Shown here in pieces: positions 23,045 to 32,487 of a stretch of 64,000 nucleotides of DNA; within the stretch, counting starts at the first letter, position 1; every line of letters starts with the position of its first letter. Below the pieces are notes generated by a model. That model did not search any database. It had not been told where the DNA came from and saw only the letters and a list, made by a program, of their open reading frames with translations. The position numbers were made by a program, and so were the translations under genes. The stretch lies in assembly GCA_052161605.1 (NCBI GenBank), contig CP197409.1, one strand, 5' to 3'. Origin of the DNA: JBKCUI01 sp052161605. GTDB taxonomy: Bacteria > Planctomycetota > Planctomycetia > Pirellulales > Pirellulaceae.

Positions 23045-23395
23045 ATGCGAGATCATCCGGATAGAATAACAATCGACAAATGCATAGATGGTTGGTTATA
23101 CCGAATCTATTCGCGAAACTTGAATTTGGGCGTCTACCGAGAGCACGACAAGGGCTTCGTTGGGATACGACAGAAGTTTGGACATCGATTCCTATTTGCG
23201 GAATATCATTGGGATACTGGCGAACCATTCGGAACAGCAAATCCTCTCGAGGCAATCTGTGAGTGTCCCATCAAAGACTTGCGTGAATATCTAACCAGCG
23301 ATCCAACGAATAAGACACTTGAGAACAACCAAGTCTTGTTCGATTGGATCGAGCAAAAGGGACGCGAGCTGGGCATCACTCCCGAAAGTTGTTAG
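23045..23395 (+). CDS. hypothetical protein, 116 aa
   Basis: Soluble, acidic, beta-rich N-terminal part (WLYRIYSRNLNLGVYREHDKGF) and helical C-terminus. I do not recognise the family. It is preceded by GAGAGAGCACC ahead of ATG 23045 and followed by its own terminator. It stands alone between the TROVE duplication and the next accessory gene. Confidence 0.6.
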   Translation: MRDHPDRITIDKCIDGWLYRIYSRNLNLGVYREHDKGFVGIRQKFGHRFLFAEYHWDTGEPFGTANPLEAICECPIKDLREYLTSDPTNKTLENNQVLFDWIEQKGRELGITPESC

Positions 23396-23442
23396 CAAAG
23401 CCAAAGACTAAATTGAATGTTTTCTTTGATGATGAACGAGTA

Positions 23443-23484
23443 ACCACCCGTGTTTCGAGCTTTCGATGCACGGGTTCGTTTTTT
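23443..23484 (+). terminator. terminator after the 116-aa gene
   Basis: CCCGTG/CACGGG stem with flanking AAC/GTT pairs and a TTTTTT run. Confidence 0.75.
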
Positions 23485-23519
23485 GGGTAAACTAGTCCAC
23501 TTCATGTGAAGGAGAAGCG

Positions 23520-24656
23520 ATGGATCAAGAACGAGCGAGCAAACTCTCCAAACCAACTTTCTCAAGCGAACTGTTCGCCCAGTGGCAGCATGCTTGCCGC
23601 GGTCAATATGCGGCCGAGGACATGTCGAATCCCGTATGGGAGTGGCTGTTCCGAGGGCGAGTGGATCCTTATCACGCTAATCGTCTTTTCAAGACGGGGG
23701 AGGACTTTCCTAGCCAACCACGATGGGCTGGCTGTCGCATGGGCCAGTCCCAAACGCAGCTTTCGGATGGCCGAACGATCTGGATTGCCGGCGAGCATGA
23801 AGATTACTACGATCCGGACTTTTACATATACAACGATGTCATCATCGAGCATCCTGACGGACGCGTTGAGATTCGAGGCTATCCTGCCGAAGTTTTCCCA
23901 CCCACCGACTTTCATACAGCCACTGCGATGGAAGGCGAACGTTCCATTCTTATCGTTGGCAGCATAGGTTACTCAAAATCACGGGATAAGCTCCGCACCC
24001 CGGTGTATCGACTGAGCACAACGGATTATCAGATCACTCCAGTGGAAACGACCGGCACTCCTCCGGGTTGGATCCACAAGCACACAGCGGAGCGAAGCGT
24101 TGATGGCAAGCGACTCGTGATTCGTGGCGGCAAGATCTTGCGCGGTAATGGATTCCTCGAGAGCATTGACGACTGGTCACTGTGCCTTGAGCAATTCGTG
24201 TGGACACGTTTAACCGATCGCCGTTGGCCTACGTTTCAAGTGCGTCGGGAGGACGGTAAGCGACTGCATCTTTATGAATACAGTTGCCATGCTTTCGAAT
24301 TAGAGCATCCCCAGTTTAGAACCGATTCCGCTAAGCGGATTGAGCAAGAGATCGGAGCGGCCCCGGCACTGGACGTTTACAAGTCACTTTTTGTGCCAGC
24401 CATAGAGCATACAGTGCAGTCTGCCCGAGACGACTCAGAAGACGACTCAGAAGACGACTCAGAAGACAACGATTGGCGCACGACTCGCGTGATAATCGAC
24501 GGCGTCCTCGTCCGTTTTTTTGACGATTCGGATAACATCACCATTGTAGCCGAAGGCGTTTTGGAGCCGACCAAGCTAACATCGCTGATCGAGGAACTGG
24601 TCAGCAAACTCGCATTGGTCGAAAACTGCAAGTGCACCCATTCCCGCATCCGCTGA
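23520..24656 (+). CDS. hypothetical protein with propeller-like repeats and an acidic linker
   Basis: 378 aa, ATG 23520 with RBS AAGGAGA. The middle region (residues ~60-230) has spaced Gly/Trp-containing strands (GRTIWIAGEHEDYYDPDFYIYN, SILIVGSIGYSK, KRLVIRGGKI) that look like kelch-type or similar beta-propeller blades. The tail carries three exact DDSE repeats (residues ~302-313) encoded by a 12-bp tandem DNA repeat, then a ~60-residue helical end. No enzymatic motif recognised. It is probably an accessory gene of its own; the downstream neighbours are on the opposite strand. Confidence 0.6.
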   Translation: MDQERASKLSKPTFSSELFAQWQHACRGQYAAEDMSNPVWEWLFRGRVDPYHANRLFKTGEDFPSQPRWAGCRMGQSQTQLSDGRTIWIAGEHEDYYDPDFYIYNDVIIEHPDGRVEIRGYPAEVFPPTDFHTATAMEGERSILIVGSIGYSKSRDKLRTPVYRLSTTDYQITPVETTGTPPGWIHKHTAERSVDGKRLVIRGGKILRGNGFLESIDDWSLCLEQFVWTRLTDRRWPTFQVRREDGKRLHLYEYSCHAFELEHPQFRTDSAKRIEQEIGAAPALDVYKSLFVPAIEHTVQSARDDSEDDSEDDSEDNDWRTTRVIIDGVLVRFFDDSDNITIVAEGVLEPTKLTSLIEELVSKLALVENCKCTHSRIR

Positions 24657-24721
24657 TTCGGACGTGCGTAGCACAGTTGACCTTGGGCTCTACCGGAAAA
24701 CGTCATTTGCACCAGAGTGAA

Positions 24722-25129
24722 TTAATTTGCATCCTCAAAGACGGTCGATCCATTAATGCAAACATCTTTTATGCATGAATGTGACGCTATCTTTCTGCAC
24801 GTTGATACTAAGAATCCGTATTCCACAGCAGTTGCTGAGATGTATGCCGTAAAGGGTTTGTATTCAGGTAGATGTCCCTCAACGAATACGGAGAGTTCCC
24901 CCGTACTTAGCATGAGATCGAGCTCCTTAGTGCCATAGATCGGACACGCAAGTCGAGCTTCAAGCGAAAGGGCAAGAAACTCGCGAGCAAAGACTTTGAC
25001 CGCATCCGAATCAGGCGAAGGTACGAAATGAAAGTCCACAATATAAAACTTGTCAGCCTCAAGTCTTTGATTCCTACGCGTTGCACGCAAGGATTCAAGT
25101 GCAGACCTTAAAGGATCACGGTTCGCCAT
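24722..25129 (-). CDS. hypothetical protein coupled to the metallopeptidase
   Basis: 135 aa from ATG 25129, which overlaps the end of the upstream metallopeptidase gene by 14 bp. The open frame extends further upstream but inside that gene. Contains FYIVDFHFVPSPDSDAVKVFA, an alpha/beta pattern, and two Cys near the end. No family recognised. The overlap implies co-translation and a partner role, perhaps target or inhibitor of the protease. Confidence 0.6.
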   Translation of the reverse strand: MANRDPLRSALESLRATRRNQRLEADKFYIVDFHFVPSPDSDAVKVFAREFLALSLEARLACPIYGTKELDLMLSTGELSVFVEGHLPEYKPFTAYISATAVEYGFLVSTCRKIASHSCIKDVCINGSTVFEDAN

Positions 25130-26102
25130 AGGTTTGTCGATTAACGTTGTCAGGTTCCTGCCATTCGAAAAGGTAGCCTGTCTTACCTTCGCTGACATGA
25201 ATGGTATCCCGCTGAGGTTTTGGTCGGCGATCCCCTTTGGTTTCTGTGAATTGTGTGTGCCGGGTCAAACCTAGGAGTGACTCAATACTACCTGCGACAC
25301 GCATGATTTGGTACAGTTCTAACTGTTCCGTGGTCGTCTCTGAGGTAACAAATTGAGAAAGATATGTGTGCGACTTGGGCGTGACGCCACTGCGGCGACA
25401 AACAATATACGCCACCGATTCCGCCTCAAGTTCACGCTGTTCATGTGAAATTGTTGTGCGATCAGGTGCATGCAGCTTGGGATCTTGTCCGAGATGTCCC
25501 AGCAGCAAATGGGCAAGCTCGTGAACCAATGTTACGAAACGCGTAGGGGTGTCGTGGTTCTCATTGATGCTGATTCGATACTGACTTGGTATATCTTTCC
25601 CATCCCCACTCGACACCAGAACGATTTCACCAGCAAAGCCATCTCCAGCGTCCATCCATTTCCAGGCGATATGGCGACGTTCTAATATCCGCTGAAATCT
25701 CTTGATATCTTGATCGACGATTGTACCGTTAGCATAGAAGGCAATGGCATCCTCTGGTAAAGGCTTCCCCTCGGTATCTTGAACATCGTAGACCATAGCG
25801 ACTGGTCCAAAGGGCCAGAGGATAATAAGGGGTCGAGCATTCTCTTTGATTTGTCGTTCGAACAGATTCTCCCAGTCCAATGCGGAAGCAACGAACGTGA
25901 CGCCTGGTTTCTGGATCTTCAGCAGCATAGCGTTAAAGGGAGCGACATTACGGAGCTTAATCGCAAAGTCCAGTAGATCCTTGAAGTCTTGGCTACATCT
26001 GTAAAGTTTGGAATCCGCGAGAAGCTGATCAACCAGGGAAAACGCGGACGGCATCTTTTTTCGTTCGCCAGCATCGAAAAGCGGAGCTTGGTGGAAAGAC
26101 AT
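25116..26102 (-). CDS. ImmA/IrrE- or ArdC-like zinc metallopeptidase
   Basis: 328 aa from ATG 26102, chosen because GAGAGG lies just upstream; a longer start at 26246 has no ribosome site. The catalytic motif LVHELAHLLLGH gives HExxH, and ELEAESVAYIV supplies the downstream Glu ligand. The ~130 residues before it (FNAMLLKIQKPGVTFVA, RPLIILWPFGPVAMVYD) match the N-terminal domain found in ArdC-type antirestriction proteins and related proteins on mobile DNA. ImmA/IrrE proteases cleave repressors after a stress signal. Which type this is cannot be settled by eye. It heads a two-gene minus-strand operon. Confidence 0.78.
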   Translation of the reverse strand: MSFHQAPLFDAGERKKMPSAFSLVDQLLADSKLYRCSQDFKDLLDFAIKLRNVAPFNAMLLKIQKPGVTFVASALDWENLFERQIKENARPLIILWPFGPVAMVYDVQDTEGKPLPEDAIAFYANGTIVDQDIKRFQRILERRHIAWKWMDAGDGFAGEIVLVSSGDGKDIPSQYRISINENHDTPTRFVTLVHELAHLLLGHLGQDPKLHAPDRTTISHEQRELEAESVAYIVCRRSGVTPKSHTYLSQFVTSETTTEQLELYQIMRVAGSIESLLGLTRHTQFTETKGDRRPKPQRDTIHVSEGKTGYLFEWQEPDNVNRQTYGEP

Positions 26103-26683
26103 AAAAAACCTCTCGGGACCTAGGTCGAATAAAGCCCTGTAACATCGTCCCTGACACCAACCCAACACTTCGAGACAGCGACGTTTTCGCTGTAGTTCTC
26201 TATTCTGATTCCTTGTTGGCCTCCATCCCAATAGATAGTCCGTCATTTTAGCGGAAACTCATAGATTTTTGTGAGTATTAACCAGCCTCCTCTGGCGACA
26301 AATCCATGCTGCCCCCGTTTGTTTTTAGGATTCTCCGTCAGGCCATTCGCAACAACAGGCATTAACTGGATATGAGCGTCACGTAATTACGATCAACCAA
26401 TTCCAATGCAAGCTCGCAGTCAGGTCTGGTAACTGTGGCTGCCTTTTGACAATCACATGTCCCTTGCTATTCTACTCGCCCCTCAGATATCGACGCCTGG
26501 TCAGGTAACTCCCTACTCTTTGAAGTACCTTTCTGGGTTCAGCTAGTTAGACTTTTATGTTCCGCATGACGATTAGGACGGACCGCAGCAAAATTTACGA
26601 ACCGCAACACAGCGGTTGCATTTTTTGGTAACCTTTGCGTAATTATTCCGGGATGGTCCATCGTTTTGAGGGCGTACAGCCAA
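26103..26683. other. intergenic region between divergent genes
   Basis: About 580 bp separating the metallopeptidase (minus) from the HTH gene (plus). Only short shadow ORFs. It must hold the promoters of both operons, but no pair of consensus hexamers is convincing. Confidence 0.5.
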
Positions 26684-26893
26684 ATGACATCGCTACGCAC
26701 AGAGTTTGTACTGGTAAAAAAAGCGGCCGAACTGCTGGGCGTATGTCCCAACACCGTACGGTCCTGGGGGGCCGAAGGCAAGCTTACCGAACATAGGCAT
26801 CCAATCAACGGCTATCGAATGTACAAGCGGGAGGACATCGATCGACTTCTGGAGCAGTTGCGAACGCCCGTTAAGCTTCATCACCCTAAGTAG
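26684..26893 (+). CDS. small MerR/excisionase-like HTH protein
   Basis: 69 aa from ATG 26684; a start 18 bp upstream is possible. The helix-turn-helix FVLVKKAAELLGVCPNTVRSW is followed by the wing HPINGYRMYKREDIDRLLEQL, the classic MerR-type DNA-binding domain used by excisionases and helix_turn_helix_17 proteins. It has no effector domain. Placed 47 bp before the giant helicase gene, it probably regulates the defence operon. Confidence 0.8.
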   Translation: MTSLRTEFVLVKKAAELLGVCPNTVRSWGAEGKLTEHRHPINGYRMYKREDIDRLLEQLRTPVKLHHPK

Positions 26894-26940
26894 CTTAGAG
26901 TCAGCCTGTATTTCAACTGAATAGCGCGCGAGATTTATCA

Positions 26941-29900
26941 ATGGACGTATTCAACCTTCGACAAACCGTTATCCACGACTACGCAGAGTATGTGCGCAGC
27001 TTCGTACAGATTCGCCATCCGGACATCAAGAGCTTCGTGGATCAAGGTCTGTCCGATCAGGCGCTCTGGCCTCAGCCACTAATTCAGATGAATCCCAGCT
27101 TCGCTTCCGGTGGAGCAGTTGACGATCTGGTGAACAAAGGCGAGTTACACGAAGTCTGTCGCCAGATATTCCGCATCAAAACCGCAGACGACTTGTCGGG
27201 TAAGCCAATGTTGCTCCACAGGCATCAATACGATGCAATCCAGTGTGCTAGTCAGAAAGACAACTATGTACTAACCACGGGTACTGGCTCGGGTAAGAGT
27301 CTCTCCTACATTGTTCCGATTGTGGACCACGTCTTGCGTAATGGTAGTCGACGTGGAATTCAGGCCATCGTCGTCTATCCCATGAATGCCTTGTGCAATA
27401 GTCAGTACGGAGAGTTAGAAAAGTTTCTTAAACTCGGGTTTGCCGACGGCAAAGAGCCTGTTCGCTTTGGTAAGTACACTGGACAGGAATCGATAGAGGT
27501 CAGGGATGAAATGTGCCATAACCCTCCTGATATTTTGCTGACCAACTATGTGATGCTCGAGCTTCTTTTAACACGCCCCTACGAACGCAATCTTATCACG
27601 GGCGCGAGGAACCTCGCATTCCTAGTCCTGGACGAGCTTCATACCTACAGAGGACGTCAGGGAAGCGACGTGGCCATGCTGGTACGCCGAGTCAGAGAAG
27701 CGAGTCGATCGACCAAACTCCTTTGTGTAGGTACTTCCGCGACCATGGCAAGCGGCGGAACCTTTCAACAGCAACACGCTACCATTGCGGGTGTCGCATC
27801 TAAACTTTTCGGCTCACAAGTTAAGCCCGAGAACATTATTGGTGAGACCTTAACCCGCGCAACGCCAGAACTCGACTTCAGCAATTCTGTCAACAAAATC
27901 GGTCTCAAAAGCGACATTACCCGTGAGGAGATTCCAAACAACTACGCGAGTTTTACCGCAACAGTCATGGCAAGCTGGCTAGAAAGCACTTTTGGTGTTA
28001 AATACGATGCCGATTCTCAACGACTCGTGAGAGCGGTACCGCGAAACATTGAGGGCGAAGGAGGAGTCGCTCGCGAACTGCAAGCATTAACAGATTCGGA
28101 TGAAGCTTATTGCAAGGCCGCAATCGAACGCTGGCTGCTGGCCGGCTATGCCTGCGAAGCAAATCCTGCTACCAAACAAAAACCATTCGCCTTTCGGTTG
28201 CATCAGTTCATCAGCCGTGGCGATACGGTTTACGCCTCTCTGGAAGACTTTCCAAATAAGCACTTGTCGATGTCAGGACAACTCTATGTCCCAGGCAGTG
28301 ACAAATCCAAGATACTTTTGCCACTGTGCTTCTGCCGCGAATGTGGTGCTGAATATTATTCCGTTTGGAAGATGCCGGGGAGTGCAGGACAAACCTATCT
28401 AACGCCCCGCGACATGACTTTTCAGGGAGAAGAGCCGGAAGATGGCGAGGCTGGATTCCTTTATCGAGACCCATCCAATCCGTTCCCCGACATCAACGAT
28501 CCTGAATTGACCTCGCGCGTTCCCGACGATTGGTTGGAAGATAATCGTGGACAACAGAGGGTACGTTCTAGCTTCAGAGAATATCTCCCACGACCAGTAC
28601 CAATAAATCCAGATGGTTACGTATCGACTGAGGGAGTTCGCTATGAATTCATTCCAGCTCCTTTCCGTTTCTGCCTGAACTGCGGCGTGACCTACCGCGT
28701 GCGGAGAGGCTCACGCGATTTTGCCCAATTGGCCACGCTTGCAAGTGGCGGGCGAAGCACCGCAACGACAATTCTAAGCATCTCCAACGTTCGGTTCTTA
28801 CAGAAAGAGGAGTCCATTCAGGATATCGCCAAGAAATTATTGAGCTTTACCGACAATCGGCAGGACGCGTCACTTCAGGCGGGTCACTTCAATGATTTCG
28901 TAGAAGTGAGTCTTATTCGCTCTGGACTCTACAAAGCGATTGAGAATGCTGGTCCTGAGGGAATCTACCACGACGAACTTACACAAAAGGTTTTCCGGTC
29001 ACTTGCATTCCCCATTGAATTATACGCTCGCGAACCTGGTGTTCAGTTTGCACAGCAACAGGACACCGATCGAGCATTCAGGAATGTTCTTGGTTACCGG
29101 ATCTATCGCGACCAACGAAGAGGCTGGCGGCTTACATCACCAAATCTTGAACAGTGCGGCTTGCTCAAGATTGAATATCCGTCTTTGGATCAGTTAGCGG
29201 CCGAAGAGTCATTTTGGAATGGAACGCACCTGGCACTCACTAGCGCATCTCCTCAAACTCGATTTTCCATATCTAAAGTATTGCTCGATTACATGCGTCG
29301 TGAACTCGCAATAAACGTCGATTTCTTGACGTCAGAATTCTTTGAGCGTGTACAGCAGCAAAGCTCGCAGAGTCTCCGAGAGCCCTGGGCTATTGACGAA
29401 AATGAGCGAATGGAAACCGCCTCGGTTCTCTTTCCTCGTAGCCGTAGCCCTCACGATCGCATGTACTACAGCTACCTGTCCGGGCGAAGCGGCTTCGGAA
29501 TGTTTCTAGGGCGATCGTCAACCTTCCCTGAATATGACAGGACTGTGAATCCACTCAAATTAACTGACAAAGAATCAATAATTCGCGACTTGCTTCGAGT
29601 TCTAGCCAGAGCTGGTTTCGTCTCGGAGGTGGTTCCTCCCAGCAATGATGACGAAATTCCTGGTTATCAAATCGCTGCGTCCTCAATGAAATGGACAGTC
29701 TCTGACGGAGCGATTGCCTTTCATGATCCTATTCGAGTTCCGAATCCCCCACGGGATGGGGCTCGAACAAACAAGTTTTTTGTTGACTTCTACAAGACCG
29801 TTGCGAACGATCTACGTGGCCTGGAAGCCCGCGAGCACACGGCTCAGGTCCCTTATGAACTCCGTGAGCAGCGTGAGAAGGACTTTGGGAATGCCCGTCT

Positions 29901-32487
29901 CAAAGTGCTCTATTGCTCTCCGACGATGGAACTCGGTGTCGACATCAGACAGTTGAATGTCGTGAATATGCGAAATGTTCCGCCGACTCCTGCTAATTAC
30001 GCTCAGCGAAGCGGACGCGCCGGCAGAAGTGGACAACCAGCATTAGTCCTAACGTACTGCACGAGCGGTAGCTCTCACGACCAGTACTTCTTCCGACAGC
30101 CCAAACGCATGGTAGTAGGCTCCGTCAGCCCACCTCAACTCGATCTCGCCAATGAAGACCTAATCCGGGCGCACGTTCAGGCCATTTGGCTTGCAGAGAC
30201 TAACGAGTCTTTAGGGAATTCGTTAACCGACATTCTCGATGTTGAGGGTGTTAAACCTACTCTCGAGTTATTGCCAAGCAAAAGGGCCGGCCTCAGCAAA
30301 GCAGACGCTAGAACCCGTGCTCTTAACGCTGCAAGGGCGGTGCTCGAAACCATTCGTTCCGAGCTTACCAAAGATAAAGCACCGTGGTTCGCCGAAAATT
30401 GGCTCGAAATTGTCATAAACCAGACATTGCTCACATTCGAGCAAGCTTGTGGACGGTGGAAAGATCTTTTCTGGGCCGCTAAAAAGCAGCAGGAGTACCA
30501 TAACGCGATCATCAATGATGTGGCTCGCCGTGCCCAACATGACGAATCGAAGCGACTTAGACGCGAAGCAGAATCACAAATCGAATTGCTGACTGATTCG
30601 CGGAATGTTGCTCAGTCCGATTTTTACAGCTACCGCTATTTTGCGAGCGAAGGCTTTTTACCTGGCTACAATTTCCCGCGATTGCCTCTTTCCGCATTTA
30701 TCGGAGCAAGACGTAGGGGGCGTGGACAGGACGAATACCTCTCTCGCCCAAGGTTTCTGGCGATTTCGGAGTTTGGTCCCCGAAGCATCATCTATCACGA
30801 GGGCTCGCGATACATCGTTAATCGCGTGATCCTACCAGTCGGCGATGGAGATAACGCTGTTACAACGTCAGCCCTTATTTGTGTCGATTGTGGCTACATG
30901 CATGAAGGCCAGTCAGCAACTCAGGGGCCAGACCTGTGCGATAATTGCAATGGAGCACGGCTCTCTCCAATTGGATCGATGCTGAGATTACAGAACGTAG
31001 CAACGAAACGACGCGATCGCATCAGCAGCGATGAGGAGGAACGCCTACGTTTGGGTTATGAGCTCGCAACAGGGCTTAGATATAAGGAAGTCGGCGGACG
31101 TAGAATATGCCAGGTTGCTCAGGTGCAAGTGGATGGAGATACGCAATTCACTTTGTGCTACGGCGATGCAGCCACTATTTGGCGGATCAATCTCGGATGG
31201 CGAAGACGTGCAAACAGGGAACAGCGTGGTTTCATCCTGGACGTCGAACGCGGTTACTGGCAGAGCAGAAACCAACTAGAAGAGGATGACGATCCCGATG
31301 ATCCAATGAGTCCACGCACCCAGCGTGTGGTGCCGTTTGTCGAAGACAGACGCAATTGTATGGTAATCGAACCTCGAATTGACTTAGACGAGATTCAATT
31401 AGCATCTTTTCAAGCGATCATCAAGAAATCCATTCAGGGTCTCTACCAACTGGAAGATAACGAACTCGCGAGTGAACCCCTCCCTTCCAGCGAAAATCGC
31501 CAACGCATTCTGCTGTATGAGTCCGCCGAAGGTGGAGCAGGAGTTCTTCGAAGACTGCTGGAGAATGACAAGTCATTTGCCGATCTAGCCACCGAAGCAC
31601 TTCGTTTGTGCCACTACGATCCTGACGATGGCACCGACCGCAAACGTGCCGAGGGTGCAGCGGAAGACTGCGAGGCGGCGTGCTACGATTGCCTCTTGTC
31701 ATACTCAAATCAGCGAGAGCACAGTTTGCTCGCGAGAGACTCCATTCGCGACTTGCTTCTTGAGCTGAAACGAAGCGTCGTTCAATCATCACCGACAGAA
31801 GACAGCTTCGCTGTTCATTTGGACAAGCTAAAAGCAAAGTGCGATTCGAAGCTTGAAAAAAATTGGCTCGATTTCCTGGTTGCCAATGGTCTGAACTTAC
31901 CAACGAGTGCGCAGAGGTATTTTGAGCCAGCGCAGACGCGGCCGGATTTTCAGTTTGAGCATCACAAAGTCATGGTATATGTAGATGGGCCGGTTCACGA
32001 TTTCCCTGATCGGCAACTACGTGATAGTGAAAAGACCACTCTGCTGGATGACATGGACTACACCGTCCTTCGATTCCATCATCAGGATGATTGGCTGTCG
32101 GTAACAGCCAAGTTCCCCCACGTTTTTGGCACTGGAAAGTCGATCGCAAAAGCAACAGAGATCGTCACTCCCGCCAATGGTGCCGTTGAGGCCCTTGATC
32201 TCGATCTTTTCTCCGATGAGTGGCGAGGGGTCCTTGGCACTCTAGCTCAGCGTGCCGACCTTGCTATCGAACCTGGTTCCGATGTGCAGAAAGAAGGTCG
32301 AGTGATCGGCGCATACGTCGCGTCAATTGAGAGAAACGGGAAGACCATCTATGTCGTCGATGCATCAGACGCATCGAATAGTAACGTGTCTACCCAACTT
32401 CAGTCTGAGAGCCTGTCCGCGCTAGCTATCGATCCAGCCGACTCCGACGCAGTAAAACGGATTCTCGCCGCGTTGGAGGTCACATGA
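26941..32487 (+). CDS. SF2 helicase / DUF1998 / nuclease fusion (DISARM DrmA-DrmB-like)
   Basis: 1848 aa. Walker A TTGTGSGKSLSYIVP near residue 113, DELHTYRGRQGSDVA near 229, TSATMASGG, and motif VI QRSGRAGRSGQP near 1021 define an SF2 helicase of the YprA/MrfA-DrmA type. A four-Cys DUF1998-like region follows (CEAACYDCLLSYSNQ, ~1576). Residues ~1635-1720 look like a PD-(D/E)XK / DUF559 nuclease: LEKNWLDFL, RPDFQF, VMVYVDGPVHD. Two further Cys clusters (CFCRECG; ICVDCGYMHEG with CDNCNGA) probably bind zinc. In DISARM, DrmA and DrmB are separate proteins that load on incoming phage DNA; here helicase, DUF1998 and nuclease are one chain. It overlaps the next gene by 4 bp (ATGA). Confidence 0.85.
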   Translation: MDVFNLRQTVIHDYAEYVRSFVQIRHPDIKSFVDQGLSDQALWPQPLIQMNPSFASGGAVDDLVNKGELHEVCRQIFRIKTADDLSGKPMLLHRHQYDAIQCASQKDNYVLTTGTGSGKSLSYIVPIVDHVLRNGSRRGIQAIVVYPMNALCNSQYGELEKFLKLGFADGKEPVRFGKYTGQESIEVRDEMCHNPPDILLTNYVMLELLLTRPYERNLITGARNLAFLVLDELHTYRGRQGSDVAMLVRRVREASRSTKLLCVGTSATMASGGTFQQQHATIAGVASKLFGSQVKPENIIGETLTRATPELDFSNSVNKIGLKSDITREEIPNNYASFTATVMASWLESTFGVKYDADSQRLVRAVPRNIEGEGGVARELQALTDSDEAYCKAAIERWLLAGYACEANPATKQKPFAFRLHQFISRGDTVYASLEDFPNKHLSMSGQLYVPGSDKSKILLPLCFCRECGAEYYSVWKMPGSAGQTYLTPRDMTFQGEEPEDGEAGFLYRDPSNPFPDINDPELTSRVPDDWLEDNRGQQRVRSSFREYLPRPVPINPDGYVSTEGVRYEFIPAPFRFCLNCGVTYRVRRGSRDFAQLATLASGGRSTATTILSISNVRFLQKEESIQDIAKKLLSFTDNRQDASLQAGHFNDFVEVSLIRSGLYKAIENAGPEGIYHDELTQKVFRSLAFPIELYAREPGVQFAQQQDTDRAFRNVLGYRIYRDQRRGWRLTSPNLEQCGLLKIEYPSLDQLAAEESFWNGTHLALTSASPQTRFSISKVLLDYMRRELAINVDFLTSEFFERVQQQSSQSLREPWAIDENERMETASVLFPRSRSPHDRMYYSYLSGRSGFGMFLGRSSTFPEYDRTVNPLKLTDKESIIRDLLRVLARAGFVSEVVPPSNDDEIPGYQIAASSMKWTVSDGAIAFHDPIRVPNPPRDGARTNKFFVDFYKTVANDLRGLEAREHTAQVPYELREQREKDFGNARLKVLYCSPTMELGVDIRQLNVVNMRNVPPTPANYAQRSGRAGRSGQPALVLTYCTSGSSHDQYFFRQPKRMVVGSVSPPQLDLANEDLIRAHVQAIWLAETNESLGNSLTDILDVEGVKPTLELLPSKRAGLSKADARTRALNAARAVLETIRSELTKDKAPWFAENWLEIVINQTLLTFEQACGRWKDLFWAAKKQQEYHNAIINDVARRAQHDESKRLRREAESQIELLTDSRNVAQSDFYSYRYFASEGFLPGYNFPRLPLSAFIGARRRGRGQDEYLSRPRFLAISEFGPRSIIYHEGSRYIVNRVILPVGDGDNAVTTSALICVDCGYMHEGQSATQGPDLCDNCNGARLSPIGSMLRLQNVATKRRDRISSDEEERLRLGYELATGLRYKEVGGRRICQVAQVQVDGDTQFTLCYGDAATIWRINLGWRRRANREQRGFILDVERGYWQSRNQLEEDDDPDDPMSPRTQRVVPFVEDRRNCMVIEPRIDLDEIQLASFQAIIKKSIQGLYQLEDNELASEPLPSSENRQRILLYESAEGGAGVLRRLLENDKSFADLATEALRLCHYDPDDGTDRKRAEGAAEDCEAACYDCLLSYSNQREHSLLARDSIRDLLLELKRSVVQSSPTEDSFAVHLDKLKAKCDSKLEKNWLDFLVANGLNLPTSAQRYFEPAQTRPDFQFEHHKVMVYVDGPVHDFPDRQLRDSEKTTLLDDMDYTVLRFHHQDDWLSVTAKFPHVFGTGKSIAKATEIVTPANGAVEALDLDLFSDEWRGVLGTLAQRADLAIEPGSDVQKEGRVIGAYVASIERNGKTIYVVDASDASNSNVSTQLQSESLSALAIDPADSDAVKRILAALEVT

